Shown here: piece by piece, positions 1 through 6,341 of the stretch
Position numbering within the stretch: position 1 is the first letter of the stretch
Layout of the letters: each line of letters begins with the position of its first letter
Assembly: GCA_018396395.1 (NCBI GenBank)
Contig: JAGTQN010000068.1
Span: 1 to 8,805, forward strand
Length of the DNA stretch: 8,805 bases
Source of the DNA: Candidatus Bathyarchaeota archaeon
GTDB taxonomy: Archaea > Thermoproteota > CALKCG01 > B24 > JAGTQN01
Reading direction: 5' to 3'
Notes under the pieces: generated by a model
What the model was told of the DNA's origin: nothing
Database searches by the model: none
What the model saw: the letters and a program-made list of their open reading frames with translations, nothing else
Program-made: the position numbers and the translations under genes

Positions 1-646
1 CTTGTGGACGGGGCCCAGAGCGTCCCTCATATGCCTATCGACGTCCAAAGGCTTGAATGCGACTTCTTAGCTTTTTCTGGGCATAACATGCTTGCTCCTA
101 CGGGTATTGGATGTCTCTACATAAGGGATGGGGTTCCTTGAGGAAATAGAGCCCCCTCGATAGGAGGGGGTACAATCGAAGAGGTGACCCCTGAAAGCTA
201 TAAGCTAGCTTCAAGCCCTAGAAGGTTTGAGGCAGGAACTCCGGCCATAGCGGAAGCCATAGGGCTGGGTGCCTCCATAGATTATCTTCAAAAACTAGGA
301 ATGGAAGCCATAGCTGAGCATGAGAGGCGAATAGCTCACGCCATCTATCGGGGACTTTCTTCCATCAAGGGCGTGAGGGTCTTCGGACCTGAGGATTGGA
401 GGCTTAGGACTGGCATCCTTTCTTTCTGCGTTGGAAATATGAATTCCCCATGATGTCTCTTTGGCCCTAGATGTTTCGAAGAGAATCATGGTGAGGTCTG
501 GGTTTCACTGTGCCATGCCCCTACACAAGGAGGTTTTAGGAGAAAGGCAGGGTTCTGTGAGGGCTTCCACATATCTGTACAATACGGAGGAGGAGAAAGA
601 GACTTTCATCTCCGCTGTAGAAGAAGTTGCAAGGACCTTCATTTAG
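1..646 (+). pseudogene. sufS: SufS-type cysteine desulfurase, broken, 5' end outside window
   Basis: Class V aminotransferase fold, cysteine desulfurase (SufS/CsdA) type; such enzymes take sulfur from cysteine for Fe-S clusters. The opening residues VDGAQSVPH...DFLAFSGH match the PLP-binding half of SufS, and later parts match RFEAGTP, IGLGA, GFHCAMPLH and SVRAS...YNTEEE. The reading frame is damaged. An in-frame TGA lies at 139-141; removing one T near 138 and restoring one C to the C run at 152-156 yields the expected VPEEIEPPSIGGG. A second break at TGA 451-453 is explained by one extra C in the run at 446-449, after which the frame continues to the stop at 644-646. The PLP lysine of the SGHK motif is Asn (AAC, 85-87), while the catalytic Cys of HCAMP (TGT, 509-511) remains. 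The gene is therefore inactive as written. The start lies before the window. Sequencing error in homopolymers is an alternative for the indels but not for the Lys change. Confidence 0.88.
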
Positions 647-682
647 AGACAAAGGATAGTCTCTTAAAACTTTCCTTCTTCT
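645..682 (+). terminator. Hairpin plus pyrimidine-rich tract after the sufS-like pseudogene
   Basis: A perfect 6-bp inverted repeat, AGAGAC (645-650) and GTCTCT (659-664), begins inside the stop codon of the broken desulfurase. It is followed by TAAAACTTTCCTTCTTCT. It could end + strand transcription. Archaeal termination depends mainly on T-rich tracts, so the stem may be incidental. Confidence 0.4.
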
Positions 683-729
683 AAGGTTCCAAATACGATC
701 GCGATTCTATCTTCGATACAATAACAATA

Positions 730-755
730 TAAGCCACAATATTGTTTGTGGCTTA
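730..755. repeat. Perfect 10-bp inverted repeat in the convergent gap
   Basis: TAAGCCACAA (730-739) and TTGTGGCTTA (746-755) pair perfectly around the 6-nt loop TATTGT. The central ACAATATTGT (736-745) is itself a perfect palindrome, so the segment can fold in two ways. It lies between the 3' ends of the sufS-like remnant and the methylthiotransferase gene. A bidirectional terminator hairpin or a regulator-binding site are both possible. Confidence 0.55.
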
Positions 756-789
756 AAATGAAAATGAAATCCTTATTGTTCAAAGCATA

Positions 790-822
790 ACATAAAAATA
801 AAACCCATAGATCTAAGATCTA
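790..822 (-). terminator. Hairpin plus T-rich tract after the methylthiotransferase gene
   Basis: On the - strand, about 30 nt past the methylthiotransferase stop, there is an inverted repeat TAGATCT/AGATCTA (808-814 and 816-822, one base between them). It can form a 6-bp stem with a 3-nt loop. It is followed by GGGTTTTATTTTTATG. A stem followed by T-rich sequence at this position suits the end of the three-gene - strand block. Confidence 0.45.
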
Positions 823-852
823 CATCAATAGATCATTATAACCTAGTTTAAC

Positions 853-2142
853 CTATGCTATAATTTTCCCCTTCAGACATCGACTTGTTGCCCCGACAAC
901 CCTGACGATCGCAGATTTTCCGAGAAGATTCTTAGAAACTTCATCGATGAGGATGGGTCTATAAGCCATATTTCGACCGATCCATTGATTTGGTTTAAGG
1001 CCAGGTTCCTCGATGATGCAGGTCCCCTCCCAACCGATCCAGCCCTCATTTCTTTCTAGGGAGACCTTCCTCGAAAGCTCTGTCAGGAGCCTGCTTCTTT
1101 TTGCCACGACCTCCGAAGGAAGCCTCGGAAGCCTTGCCGCCTCAGTTCCTTGTCTTGGGGAGAACTTCGAAATATTCACGATCTCCGGCTTTACCTTCGC
1201 CACGAATTCTAAGGTCTCCTCAAATTCCTCCTCCGTCTCCGTCGGGAAGCCCACGATCACATCCGTTGCCAATGTCCCTTCAGGGAATGTCCTTCGGAAG
1301 GCGTTTATGATCTCCATCGCATCATCCGGACCATAGCCTCTCCTCATGAGGCAAAGAATTCGGGAGCAGAAGGATTGGATCGGTATATGAAGGAACTTAA
1401 AGACCTTCTCGTTCTTGTAGGCATCTAGAAGCTCCTCTAGGAATTGCTTTACATAGGTTGGATTAGCCATGCCGACCCTAACCATAAAATCTCCCTCAAT
1501 CCCAGCTACGAATCTTATAAGTTCCGGGAGGGAGCTTCCTATATCGAGGCCATAGCAGCCATTATCCTGGGAAGTAAGCCAAAGCTCCCGGCATCCTTCC
1601 TTTATAGCCCTTATGGCTTCCGAAACAATCGCCTTGGGTGGATAACTGTAAAGGCGTCCCCTTGCCAACCGGACTTGGCAGAAGCTGCATACTCCGAGGC
1701 AGCCAGAGGCTATGGGAATAATCCCCACAACAGGGTTTCTCCTTAGCCTCGGGAGCCCAAGTTTTTCCTCTGGTCCCCTTCGGATGGCTACGAACCTTTT
1801 TCCAGAAAGGGTCGATGCTACAGCTTCGGCTATCATTCCTATGGAGTTCGGTCCCAAGAGGGATGCCCTAGGATTCAAGGATTCAAGGACCTTTTCTTCA
1901 ACTTCTGGCATACATCCGGCAACGATGAGGGGTTTTTCCATGGCTGATAAAGCCCTAACCCTATAACGCATTCTATTCTCCGTAGGGCCCTTTACTATAC
2001 ATGTGACAAGGATGTTCAAGTCGGCCTCTGAAGGCTCCTGAGAAAGCTCATAGCCGACCGAGTGGAGGATTCCTGCCATGGCTTCTGAGTCTGATAGGCT
2101 AAGGCTACAGCCATGAGCTTCGATATAGACCTTTGCCATCAT
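853..2142 (-). CDS. tRNA t6A37 methylthiotransferase, archaeal MtaB/CDKAL1-like radical SAM enzyme
   Basis: This 429-residue protein has the three-part build of methylthiotransferases. The N-terminal cluster domain has cysteines at C12 (EAHGCS), C48 (VTCIVKGPTE) and C77 (VAGCMPE). A radical SAM domain carries CxxxCxxC at C148, C152 and C155. A TRAM-like RNA-binding domain covers roughly 372-429. CIVKGPTE and SQDNGCYGLDIG place it with the archaeal and eukaryotic enzymes that turn t6A into ms2t6A at position 37 of ANN-decoding tRNAs. The reaction uses two SAM and releases SAH and 5'-deoxyadenosine. The ATG at 2140-2142 is preferred because GGAGGG lies 11 nt upstream and the product starts just before the family's MxKVYIExxGC. 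An ATG at 2190 would add 16 unconserved residues and overlap the gene before it. Some motifs are unusual: QSFCSRIL where QSGSDRVL is typical, and SLSLSDSE where SLNxSDSE is typical. It follows the kinase gene by 7 nt, so it is probably cotranscribed. Confidence 0.9.
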   Translation of the reverse strand: MMAKVYIEAHGCSLSLSDSEAMAGILHSVGYELSQEPSEADLNILVTCIVKGPTENRMRYRVRALSAMEKPLIVAGCMPEVEEKVLESLNPRASLLGPNSIGMIAEAVASTLSGKRFVAIRRGPEEKLGLPRLRRNPVVGIIPIASGCLGVCSFCQVRLARGRLYSYPPKAIVSEAIRAIKEGCRELWLTSQDNGCYGLDIGSSLPELIRFVAGIEGDFMVRVGMANPTYVKQFLEELLDAYKNEKVFKFLHIPIQSFCSRILCLMRRGYGPDDAMEIINAFRRTFPEGTLATDVIVGFPTETEEEFEETLEFVAKVKPEIVNISKFSPRQGTEAARLPRLPSEVVAKRSRLLTELSRKVSLERNEGWIGWEGTCIIEEPGLKPNQWIGRNMAYRPILIDEVSKNLLGKSAIVRVVGATSRCLKGKIIA

Positions 2143-2149
2143 AGAAGGC

Positions 2150-2737
2150 TTAGCCCTCCCTTCCAGCCTTCCTAAGCCCCTTGCCTCCATCTATAAAGCC
2201 CCTTGAAGCGAGGGCTTCCACGATGATCCTTGAACCTTCCTCCGGTGTTTCCTTGTCCGTTTCCACCACAACGTCAGGATTTTCGGGCTCCTCATAGGGA
2301 GCCTGGATTCCAGGCACGGTGTAAGCCTTACCTCCCATGGCAGCCTTGTAAATTCCCTTGGCATCCCTAGATATGCATACACTCAAGGGACATTTGGCAT
2401 AGACTTCCATGAATTTTCCAATCTCCTGTCTTCCAAGATCCCTGTAGCGCCTTTTGTTGGCCGTGGCATCAAAGATTACATTAACACCATTTTCCACTAG
2501 AAGACGCCCTATGTAAACAAGGGCTTCATAGAAGCGGTCCCGCTCCTCTTCCGAATAGCTGGCTTGGGGTGTCAGAACCCTTCTAAGCTCGTCGGATTCG
2601 AGGATCTGAGCCCTAACACCCAGCTCCGCGAGCCTTCTAAGGACTGCCCTTGCTAAGGTTGACTTTCCGCTGGATGGAAGACCTGTAATCCAAAGGGCCC
2701 AACCTTTCTCAGGTATAGCCAATTTATGCCATCCCAT
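2150..2737 (-). CDS. P-loop kinase of the APS kinase (CysC-like) family
   Basis: The 195-residue protein has a Walker A motif GLPSSGKST at 19-27, then ESDELRRVL (47-55), YSEEERDRFYEAL (61-73), FDATANKRRYRD (89-100), and the C-terminal RDAKGIYKAA (124-133) plus VPGIQAPYEEPENPD (141-155). The last two resemble the lid and C-terminal part of adenylylsulfate kinases, which phosphorylate APS to PAPS in the cytoplasm. Two core APS-kinase motifs are changed: DGD reads ESD, and the FISP-type stretch reads FDATANKRR, closer to other small-molecule P-loop kinases. No ATP sulfurylase or sulfotransferase is nearby, so the APS substrate is unproven. The ATG at 2735-2737 is chosen because family members begin shortly before GWALWITGLP and a TATA-like CTATAAAT lies about 40 nt upstream. 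A GTG at 2795-2797, directly after an in-frame TAG, would add 20 residues. Confidence 0.8.
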   Translation of the reverse strand: MGWHKLAIPEKGWALWITGLPSSGKSTLARAVLRRLAELGVRAQILESDELRRVLTPQASYSEEERDRFYEALVYIGRLLVENGVNVIFDATANKRRYRDLGRQEIGKFMEVYAKCPLSVCISRDAKGIYKAAMGGKAYTVPGIQAPYEEPENPDVVVETDKETPEEGSRIIVEALASRGFIDGGKGLRKAGREG

Positions 2738-2771
2738 CCTAGGGTTCTGGGCACTCCTTGGAAATCTTTCC

Positions 2772-2782
2772 GGATTTATAGG
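2772..2782 (-). promoter_or_regulatory. Possible internal promoter ahead of the CysC-like kinase
   Basis: On the - strand CCTATAAATCC resembles an archaeal TATA box. A transcript starting about 25 nt downstream would begin near 2750, shortly before the ATG at 2737. This would allow separate expression of the kinase and methylthiotransferase genes. It lies inside the alternative GTG-start reading of the gene, so only one of the two interpretations may hold. Confidence 0.25.
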
Positions 2783-2835
2783 GAAGATTCGATCCACCTA
2801 CTTCAATCATTCAGGCTGAGGAAGGATGCGCCTCC

Positions 2836-3960
2836 CTAGGGCTCCCTCAATTTCTCTAGGTAATCATCTACCTTATCAAGGTTAAAGGAATCATCATCCA
2901 AAACATTTCTCACGAAACTTAGAACCTTCCTCCGCCTTCTCGAATCCATCTCGGGATAGTAAAGTGGATGGACTATGACGAGGCCCCTGAAGGCGAAGAA
3001 GGGGGGAAGGACCCTGAGGACTTCCTCATCCCCTGTCCGACGAATATATCTTTCGAAGAAGATATGGAGGAGTTCCCTGAAGGGTTCGGAAAGGGCGCCA
3101 TAGTGCCATAGGCTCAGAAAGATGTAATTAATTGCCAAGGCGGCCAGATCATCAGCTGGTTCACCATACTCGAACCTTGAAGGATCGAGGACTACGATGG
3201 AATCGTCCTCCCGGAACCTTATATTGCCAAAGGGATGGAAATCGCCATGGATCCTACGAAGTCTATGGCTTAGATACTTAATTCTGTTTCGCCACCTCAC
3301 AGCCGCGACTTCGATCTCCTCGATCTCTTGGCTCGAAGTCCAAGAAAGCGATGATGGATCTGGATAGGTATCGATGACTCCCATGAGCATCTCTCCATGC
3401 CCAATAAGGTCTCGGATATGCCTCTTATAGAGGATTGGGCTTTCCCTTCGCTCGGAATGGAGGGAAACTAGGTAATCAGCAGCGATCTGGCAGCGTCTAC
3501 GATCCCTTTCTATAAGGCTTCCACGCCTCCCTATGGCATGGAGATCTTGAACGTAGGGTGTACCTTCCACTTCCGTCACTTCCTCGACGAGCTGAAAAAA
3601 TTCAATGGAGTCCTTAAGGCTTAGGAGGCTTCCATCGGCCTTAAGGCAAAGGACATCCAAGGACTGGACACAGGTTTTAGGAGGGGCCCTATTGAAAAGT
3701 CTATGCTGAAGGAGTAGGACAGCTGCCCTATCGCTTGCATAATCGTGTCCCCAGCCTATATCCCCCCTCAGAACCCTTAGGACAAGGTTCCGTCTTTTTC
3801 CATTAATATCGAGACTTAAAAGGAAGCCAGCTGCATGAAAACCCTCCCCCAATTTCCGAATTTCCAAAATCTTCAAAGGAACTCCGAAAAGTCGCCTGAG
3901 ATGCTCCTCAAAAACTTCGTCATCAACCTTTAGCGAAAGGGGACCTACATCGAGTTTCAA
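2836..3960 (-). CDS. APH-fold phosphotransferase, substrate unknown
   Basis: This 374-residue protein has the aminoglycoside phosphotransferase/choline-kinase fold. The N-lobe has LGEGFHAAGFLL (37-48) and a strand NLVLRVLRG (58-66). The catalytic loop is IHGDFHPFGNIRF (237-249) with base Asp240, and the metal-binding segment is VVLDPSRFEYGEPADDLA (256-273) with Asp259. No signal peptide or membrane segment is evident. The catalytic loop is one residue longer than the usual HGDxHPxN spacing: Asn246 is six residues after Asp240, not five. The start is TTG (3958-3960); no ATG or GTG lies between the upstream in-frame stop and this codon, and no strong ribosome binding site is seen, so a short leader is possible. 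It is first in a - strand block with a P-loop kinase and a methylthiotransferase. In bacteria an APH-like domain can be fused to an AAA-type kinase, so the pairing may matter. The name does not imply antibiotic resistance. Confidence 0.8.
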   Translation of the reverse strand: MKLDVGPLSLKVDDEVFEEHLRRLFGVPLKILEIRKLGEGFHAAGFLLSLDINGKRRNLVLRVLRGDIGWGHDYASDRAAVLLLQHRLFNRAPPKTCVQSLDVLCLKADGSLLSLKDSIEFFQLVEEVTEVEGTPYVQDLHAIGRRGSLIERDRRRCQIAADYLVSLHSERRESPILYKRHIRDLIGHGEMLMGVIDTYPDPSSLSWTSSQEIEEIEVAAVRWRNRIKYLSHRLRRIHGDFHPFGNIRFREDDSIVVLDPSRFEYGEPADDLAALAINYIFLSLWHYGALSEPFRELLHIFFERYIRRTGDEEVLRVLPPFFAFRGLVIVHPLYYPEMDSRRRRKVLSFVRNVLDDDSFNLDKVDDYLEKLREP

Positions 3961-3993
3961 GGAAGGGCACCAAGGTTTCTCTAAGACTTCAAA

Positions 3994-4006
3994 TGCTTTA
4001 AACTTG
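3994..4006 (-). promoter_or_regulatory. Probable archaeal promoter of the kinase/methylthiotransferase block
   Basis: On the - strand CAAGTTTAAAGCA has a BRE-like purine stretch and a TATA-like TTTAAAG. A transcript start about 25 nt downstream falls near 3973, leaving a leader of about 13 nt before the TTG codon at 3960. That fits the absence of a clear Shine-Dalgarno sequence. Confidence 0.4.
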
Positions 4007-4032
4007 AGGGAGAATATCCTTCGAGATTCGCT

Positions 4033-4050
4033 CTAATCCTAATCTAATCC
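4033..4050. repeat. Short direct repeat between divergent promoters
   Basis: CTAATCC occurs at 4033-4039 and again at 4044-4050, 11 bp apart start to start, about one helical turn. It sits upstream of the - strand TATA-like box (3994-4006) and of the + strand candidate boxes at 4101 and 4123. A regulator-binding site is possible, but it is short enough to be chance. Confidence 0.3.
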
Positions 4051-4100
4051 TTTCAGGCTTTTCCTTTTCAAATAGGGCTGAAGGATGTAAGGATGGCATG

Positions 4101-4136
4101 GCTTATATAGGAAGGCTTAAGTCTCTTTAAATTTAA
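4101..4136 (+). promoter_or_regulatory. Candidate promoter(s) of the amidohydrolase gene
   Basis: Two TATA-like elements lie before the gene: GCTTATATAG at 4101-4110 and CTCTTTAAATTTAA at 4123-4136. The second predicts a start near 4155, just before the ribosome binding site AGGGGG (4157-4162), which would make an almost leaderless transcript. The first predicts a start near 4130. The sequence alone does not decide between them. Confidence 0.4.
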
Positions 4137-4169
4137 TCTTGATAGCGCCGAATCCTAGGGGGCTCATCC

Positions 4170-5519
4170 TTGGACCTTCTCATCAAGGGTGGAACCATCG
4201 TGACCATGGGTAATAAGGGTATCATAAGGGATGGAGCCATCATCATTGAAGGCGACAGAATAATCGATCTTGGGAAGGCTGGGGAAATGGCTAATCGCTA
4301 TAAGGGCTATGAACGCCTCGACGCCAAAGGGAAGCTCATCATTCCTGGCCTAGTGAATGCCCATCAACATGCAGCCATGAGTCTCTTAAGGGGTTATGCT
4401 GACGATCTTCCTCTCAAAGAGTGGCTGGAAGAGAAGATATGGCCCTTAGAAGCTCACCTCAAGGGCTATGAAATCTATGTAGGTGCCCTTATAACAGCCA
4501 TCGAGTCCCTCCTAGGAGGATGCACGACCATCAACACCATGTATCATTATCTGCCAGACTTCAACGAAGCAAGGGCCTTCGCCGAGGTTGGCATAAGAGG
4601 AGCCATAGGTCATGTCTGCTTCTCTTGGCGAATGGATGAGGATCGTAAAGCCCTTTATAGGCTTGCTGAGGAATGGCATGGAAAAGCCGATGGTCGCATA
4701 AGGGTTACGGTGGATCCCCATTCCCCCTATACGGTCGATCCCGAGGGGCTATGTGAACTTCTGAAGATTTGCGAAAACCTTAACCAAAGGTTTGGAAGCC
4801 CAGAACTTCCTATTTTTGAACATATCCATCTTGCTGAGACCATGGATGAGCCCAGAAAGGTTGAGAAGGCATTCGGGAAAAAGCTCGAAGGAGGGGTTGT
4901 GGAATATCTAGATGCCCTCGGTTTCCTTAACTCCTCGGTTACTGCAGCCCATTGCGTCCATTTGGCACCTAGGGAGCCTATGATCCTCGCTAAGAAAGGC
5001 GTTAAAGTTGTTCATTGTCCTACTTCAAACCTGAAGCTAGGCTCTGGCATAAGCCCCATCCCTGAGCTTCTAAAAGCCAACGTAACTGTTGCCCTTGGAA
5101 CGGATGGAAGTTGCTCCAATAATAGTTCCGATATGTTCGAGACCATGAAACTTGCTGCCCTCCTTCATAAAGGGATCCGCTTAGACCCTACCCTTATGCC
5201 TGCTGAGGAGGTTCTTCGAATGGCCACAATAGAGGGTGCCAAAGCTGTTCATTGGGAGGGTTCCATCGGTTCTTTGGAGCCTGGCAAGAAGGCTGACATA
5301 GTCATCATAAACCTCCGGAAACCCCACTTAACCCCTATGTATAGCGAGATCAGCCACTTGGTATATGCTTGCAAAGCTTCGGATGTGGATACAGTTCTTG
5401 TAAACGGTAATATAATTGTTGAAGACCGTAGGATTAAAACAATCGATCCTTACAAGGTTATGGAGATGGCTGAGAAGGCCAAAGAGGATCTTCTAGCTAG
5501 ATTAAGGGGACTCGACTGA
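4170..5519 (+). CDS. Amidohydrolase-family deaminase (MTA/SAH/5'-deoxyadenosine deaminase type)
   Basis: This 449-residue cytoplasmic metal-dependent hydrolase belongs to the TrzA/SsnA-like amidohydrolases. The usual residues are present: metal ligands H65 and H67 (NAHQH), H220 (HIHLAET), D312 (GTDG), with E223 beside H220, H261 (AAHCVHL), and E94 in KIWPLEA. GLVNAHQHAAMSLLRGYADDLPL...EKIWPLEA is the hallmark of 5-methylthioadenosine/S-adenosylhomocysteine deaminases, whose archaeal member DadD also deaminates 5'-deoxyadenosine. Length and the N- and C-terminal beta-sandwich pieces (1-60 and about 375-430) are normal for the family. The start is TTG, supported by AGGGGG at 4157-4162 with a 7-nt spacer. 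It is transcribed alone, divergent from the kinase block and convergent with the nitroreductase gene. Substrate choice among MTA, SAH, 5'-dAdo and guanine-type compounds cannot be read from sequence. Confidence 0.88.
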   Translation: MDLLIKGGTIVTMGNKGIIRDGAIIIEGDRIIDLGKAGEMANRYKGYERLDAKGKLIIPGLVNAHQHAAMSLLRGYADDLPLKEWLEEKIWPLEAHLKGYEIYVGALITAIESLLGGCTTINTMYHYLPDFNEARAFAEVGIRGAIGHVCFSWRMDEDRKALYRLAEEWHGKADGRIRVTVDPHSPYTVDPEGLCELLKICENLNQRFGSPELPIFEHIHLAETMDEPRKVEKAFGKKLEGGVVEYLDALGFLNSSVTAAHCVHLAPREPMILAKKGVKVVHCPTSNLKLGSGISPIPELLKANVTVALGTDGSCSNNSSDMFETMKLAALLHKGIRLDPTLMPAEEVLRMATIEGAKAVHWEGSIGSLEPGKKADIVIINLRKPHLTPMYSEISHLVYACKASDVDTVLVNGNIIVEDRRIKTIDPYKVMEMAEKAKEDLLARLRGLD

Positions 5520-5615
5520 CGGGGCGGCTTAAAGTTGAAGTTAGCCTTCTATGCCTCTTGAAGTTTTAAAAGGAAAGAGGAGAAAGCCTGGAAGAATTAA
5601 AGCCTTATCCTTCCA

Positions 5616-5620
5616 TTTTT
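5616..5620 (+). terminator. T5 tract after the amidohydrolase gene
   Basis: A run of five T about 97 nt past the stop codon in the 111-nt convergent gap could end + strand transcription. No convincing stem precedes it. On the opposite strand, pyrimidine-rich stretches around 5564-5590 could serve the nitroreductase gene. Confidence 0.25.
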
Positions 5621-5630
5621 CTTCGATCAC

Positions 5631-6209
5631 TTAATTGATGGATCCCTCTTTAGGACTAAGAGTTGTCGAAAGATTCCATTGCATGGCCTTCCCGTAAGTT
5701 TCCAATGAGACGATTTCATCAAGACGCTTTCTAGGCCTTATCGCATGAAGAAGCCTAGCTCCAAGATCTTTTCTCTCTCTGGAATAGCCTACCGATACGA
5801 GGGCTATAACCCTAAGATTCCTCGGCAATTGGAGTAAGGAAGCAAGCTTCCCTTCATCGAAGCTTCCAATCCAGCAGGTTCCTAGACCTAAACCCGTTGC
5901 TGCAATGATGAGGTTTTCAAGGGCAATGGATGTATCGATGGCATACCATCTAGGAGAGGCCTTCTCATCTCCACATCCAACTATCACTATAGGGGATTCT
6001 ACCAAGAACCTACCATAGCTACAACAATTCGCGATCTTAGCCCTTTTCTCCTTATCCTTTACGATTATAAAGTGCCATGGCTGGATGTTTGCTGCAGAAG
6101 GAGCCAGCCTTGCAGCCTCTAGAAGCTGGTAAAGAAGATCATCTGGCACAGGTGTCTCCAAATAACTCCTAACGGACCGTCTCCTCCTTATGGCTTCAAG
6201 GACTTCCAA
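5631..6209 (-). CDS. FMN-dependent nitroreductase-family oxidoreductase
   Basis: This 192-residue protein has the compact nitroreductase fold, normally an FMN-binding homodimer using NAD(P)H. The family marks are RRRSVRSY (9-16) for FMN phosphate contacts, APSAANIQPWHF (36-47) near the flavin, and ATGLGLGTCWIGSF (104-117) in the second flavin-binding segment, followed by VSVGYSRERK (138-147). Length is typical of the short archaeal members. The start is TTG (6207-6209), supported by GGTGA six nt upstream; an in-frame TGA lies three codons before it. The physiological substrate of such proteins is usually unknown, and members range from quinone or nitro-compound reductases to flavin-consuming enzymes. 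It is separated from the dehydratase-like gene by 132 nt with its own candidate TATA box, so it is probably a single-gene unit. The cysteine pair C62-C63 is not a known family feature. Confidence 0.87.
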   Translation of the reverse strand: MEVLEAIRRRRSVRSYLETPVPDDLLYQLLEAARLAPSAANIQPWHFIIVKDKEKRAKIANCCSYGRFLVESPIVIVGCGDEKASPRWYAIDTSIALENLIIAATGLGLGTCWIGSFDEGKLASLLQLPRNLRVIALVSVGYSRERKDLGARLLHAIRPRKRLDEIVSLETYGKAMQWNLSTTLSPKEGSIN

Positions 6210-6268
6210 ATGGATTCACCCTTTCCGAAGATAGACTCGTCTCTAGCGATTTTTAGGAAGTCATCTCC

Positions 6269-6280
6269 AGATAAATTTGC
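6269..6280 (-). promoter_or_regulatory. Candidate promoter of the nitroreductase gene
   Basis: On the - strand GCAAATTTATCT resembles a BRE/TATA element. Transcription about 25 nt downstream would begin near 6247, giving a leader of roughly 38 nt that includes the GGTGA ribosome binding site. Confidence 0.35.
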
Positions 6281-6285
6281 TTCTT

Positions 6286-6322
6286 TGAAAATGGAAAAAG
6301 GAAATAGAGAAAGGAAGCTTCC
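6286..6322 (-). terminator. Palindrome plus T-rich tract after the UxuA-like gene
   Basis: GGAAGCTTCC at 6313-6322 is a perfect 10-bp palindrome, beside a second one, CTTCGAAG at 6323-6330. On the - strand they are followed by a pyrimidine-rich run containing TTCCTTTTTCCATTTTC (6286-6302). This lies just past the UxuA-like stop codon and could end its transcript before the nitroreductase promoter. Confidence 0.4.
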
Positions 6323-6341
6323 CTTCGAAGAGTGCCCTTCA

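Noticed and set aside
139..141. In-frame TGA read as a recoded (selenocysteine-like) codon
   Set aside because: Shifting one base on each side restores the expected EEIEPP sequence, no selenocysteine element is seen, and the gene carries another frameshift downstream.
1013..1966. Several + strand ORFs of 69-107 codons opposite the methylthiotransferase gene
   Set aside because: They are antisense to a well-conserved gene, their translations have low-complexity Ser/Pro-rich composition, and they lack family motifs.
2191..2382. A 63-codon - strand ORF inside the CysC-like gene
   Set aside because: It overlaps the kinase gene in another frame and shows no motif.
2836..3960. An antibiotic resistance gene
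   Set aside because: The APH fold is shared by many kinases of small molecules; there is no mobile context and the motifs do not match a known aminoglycoside enzyme.
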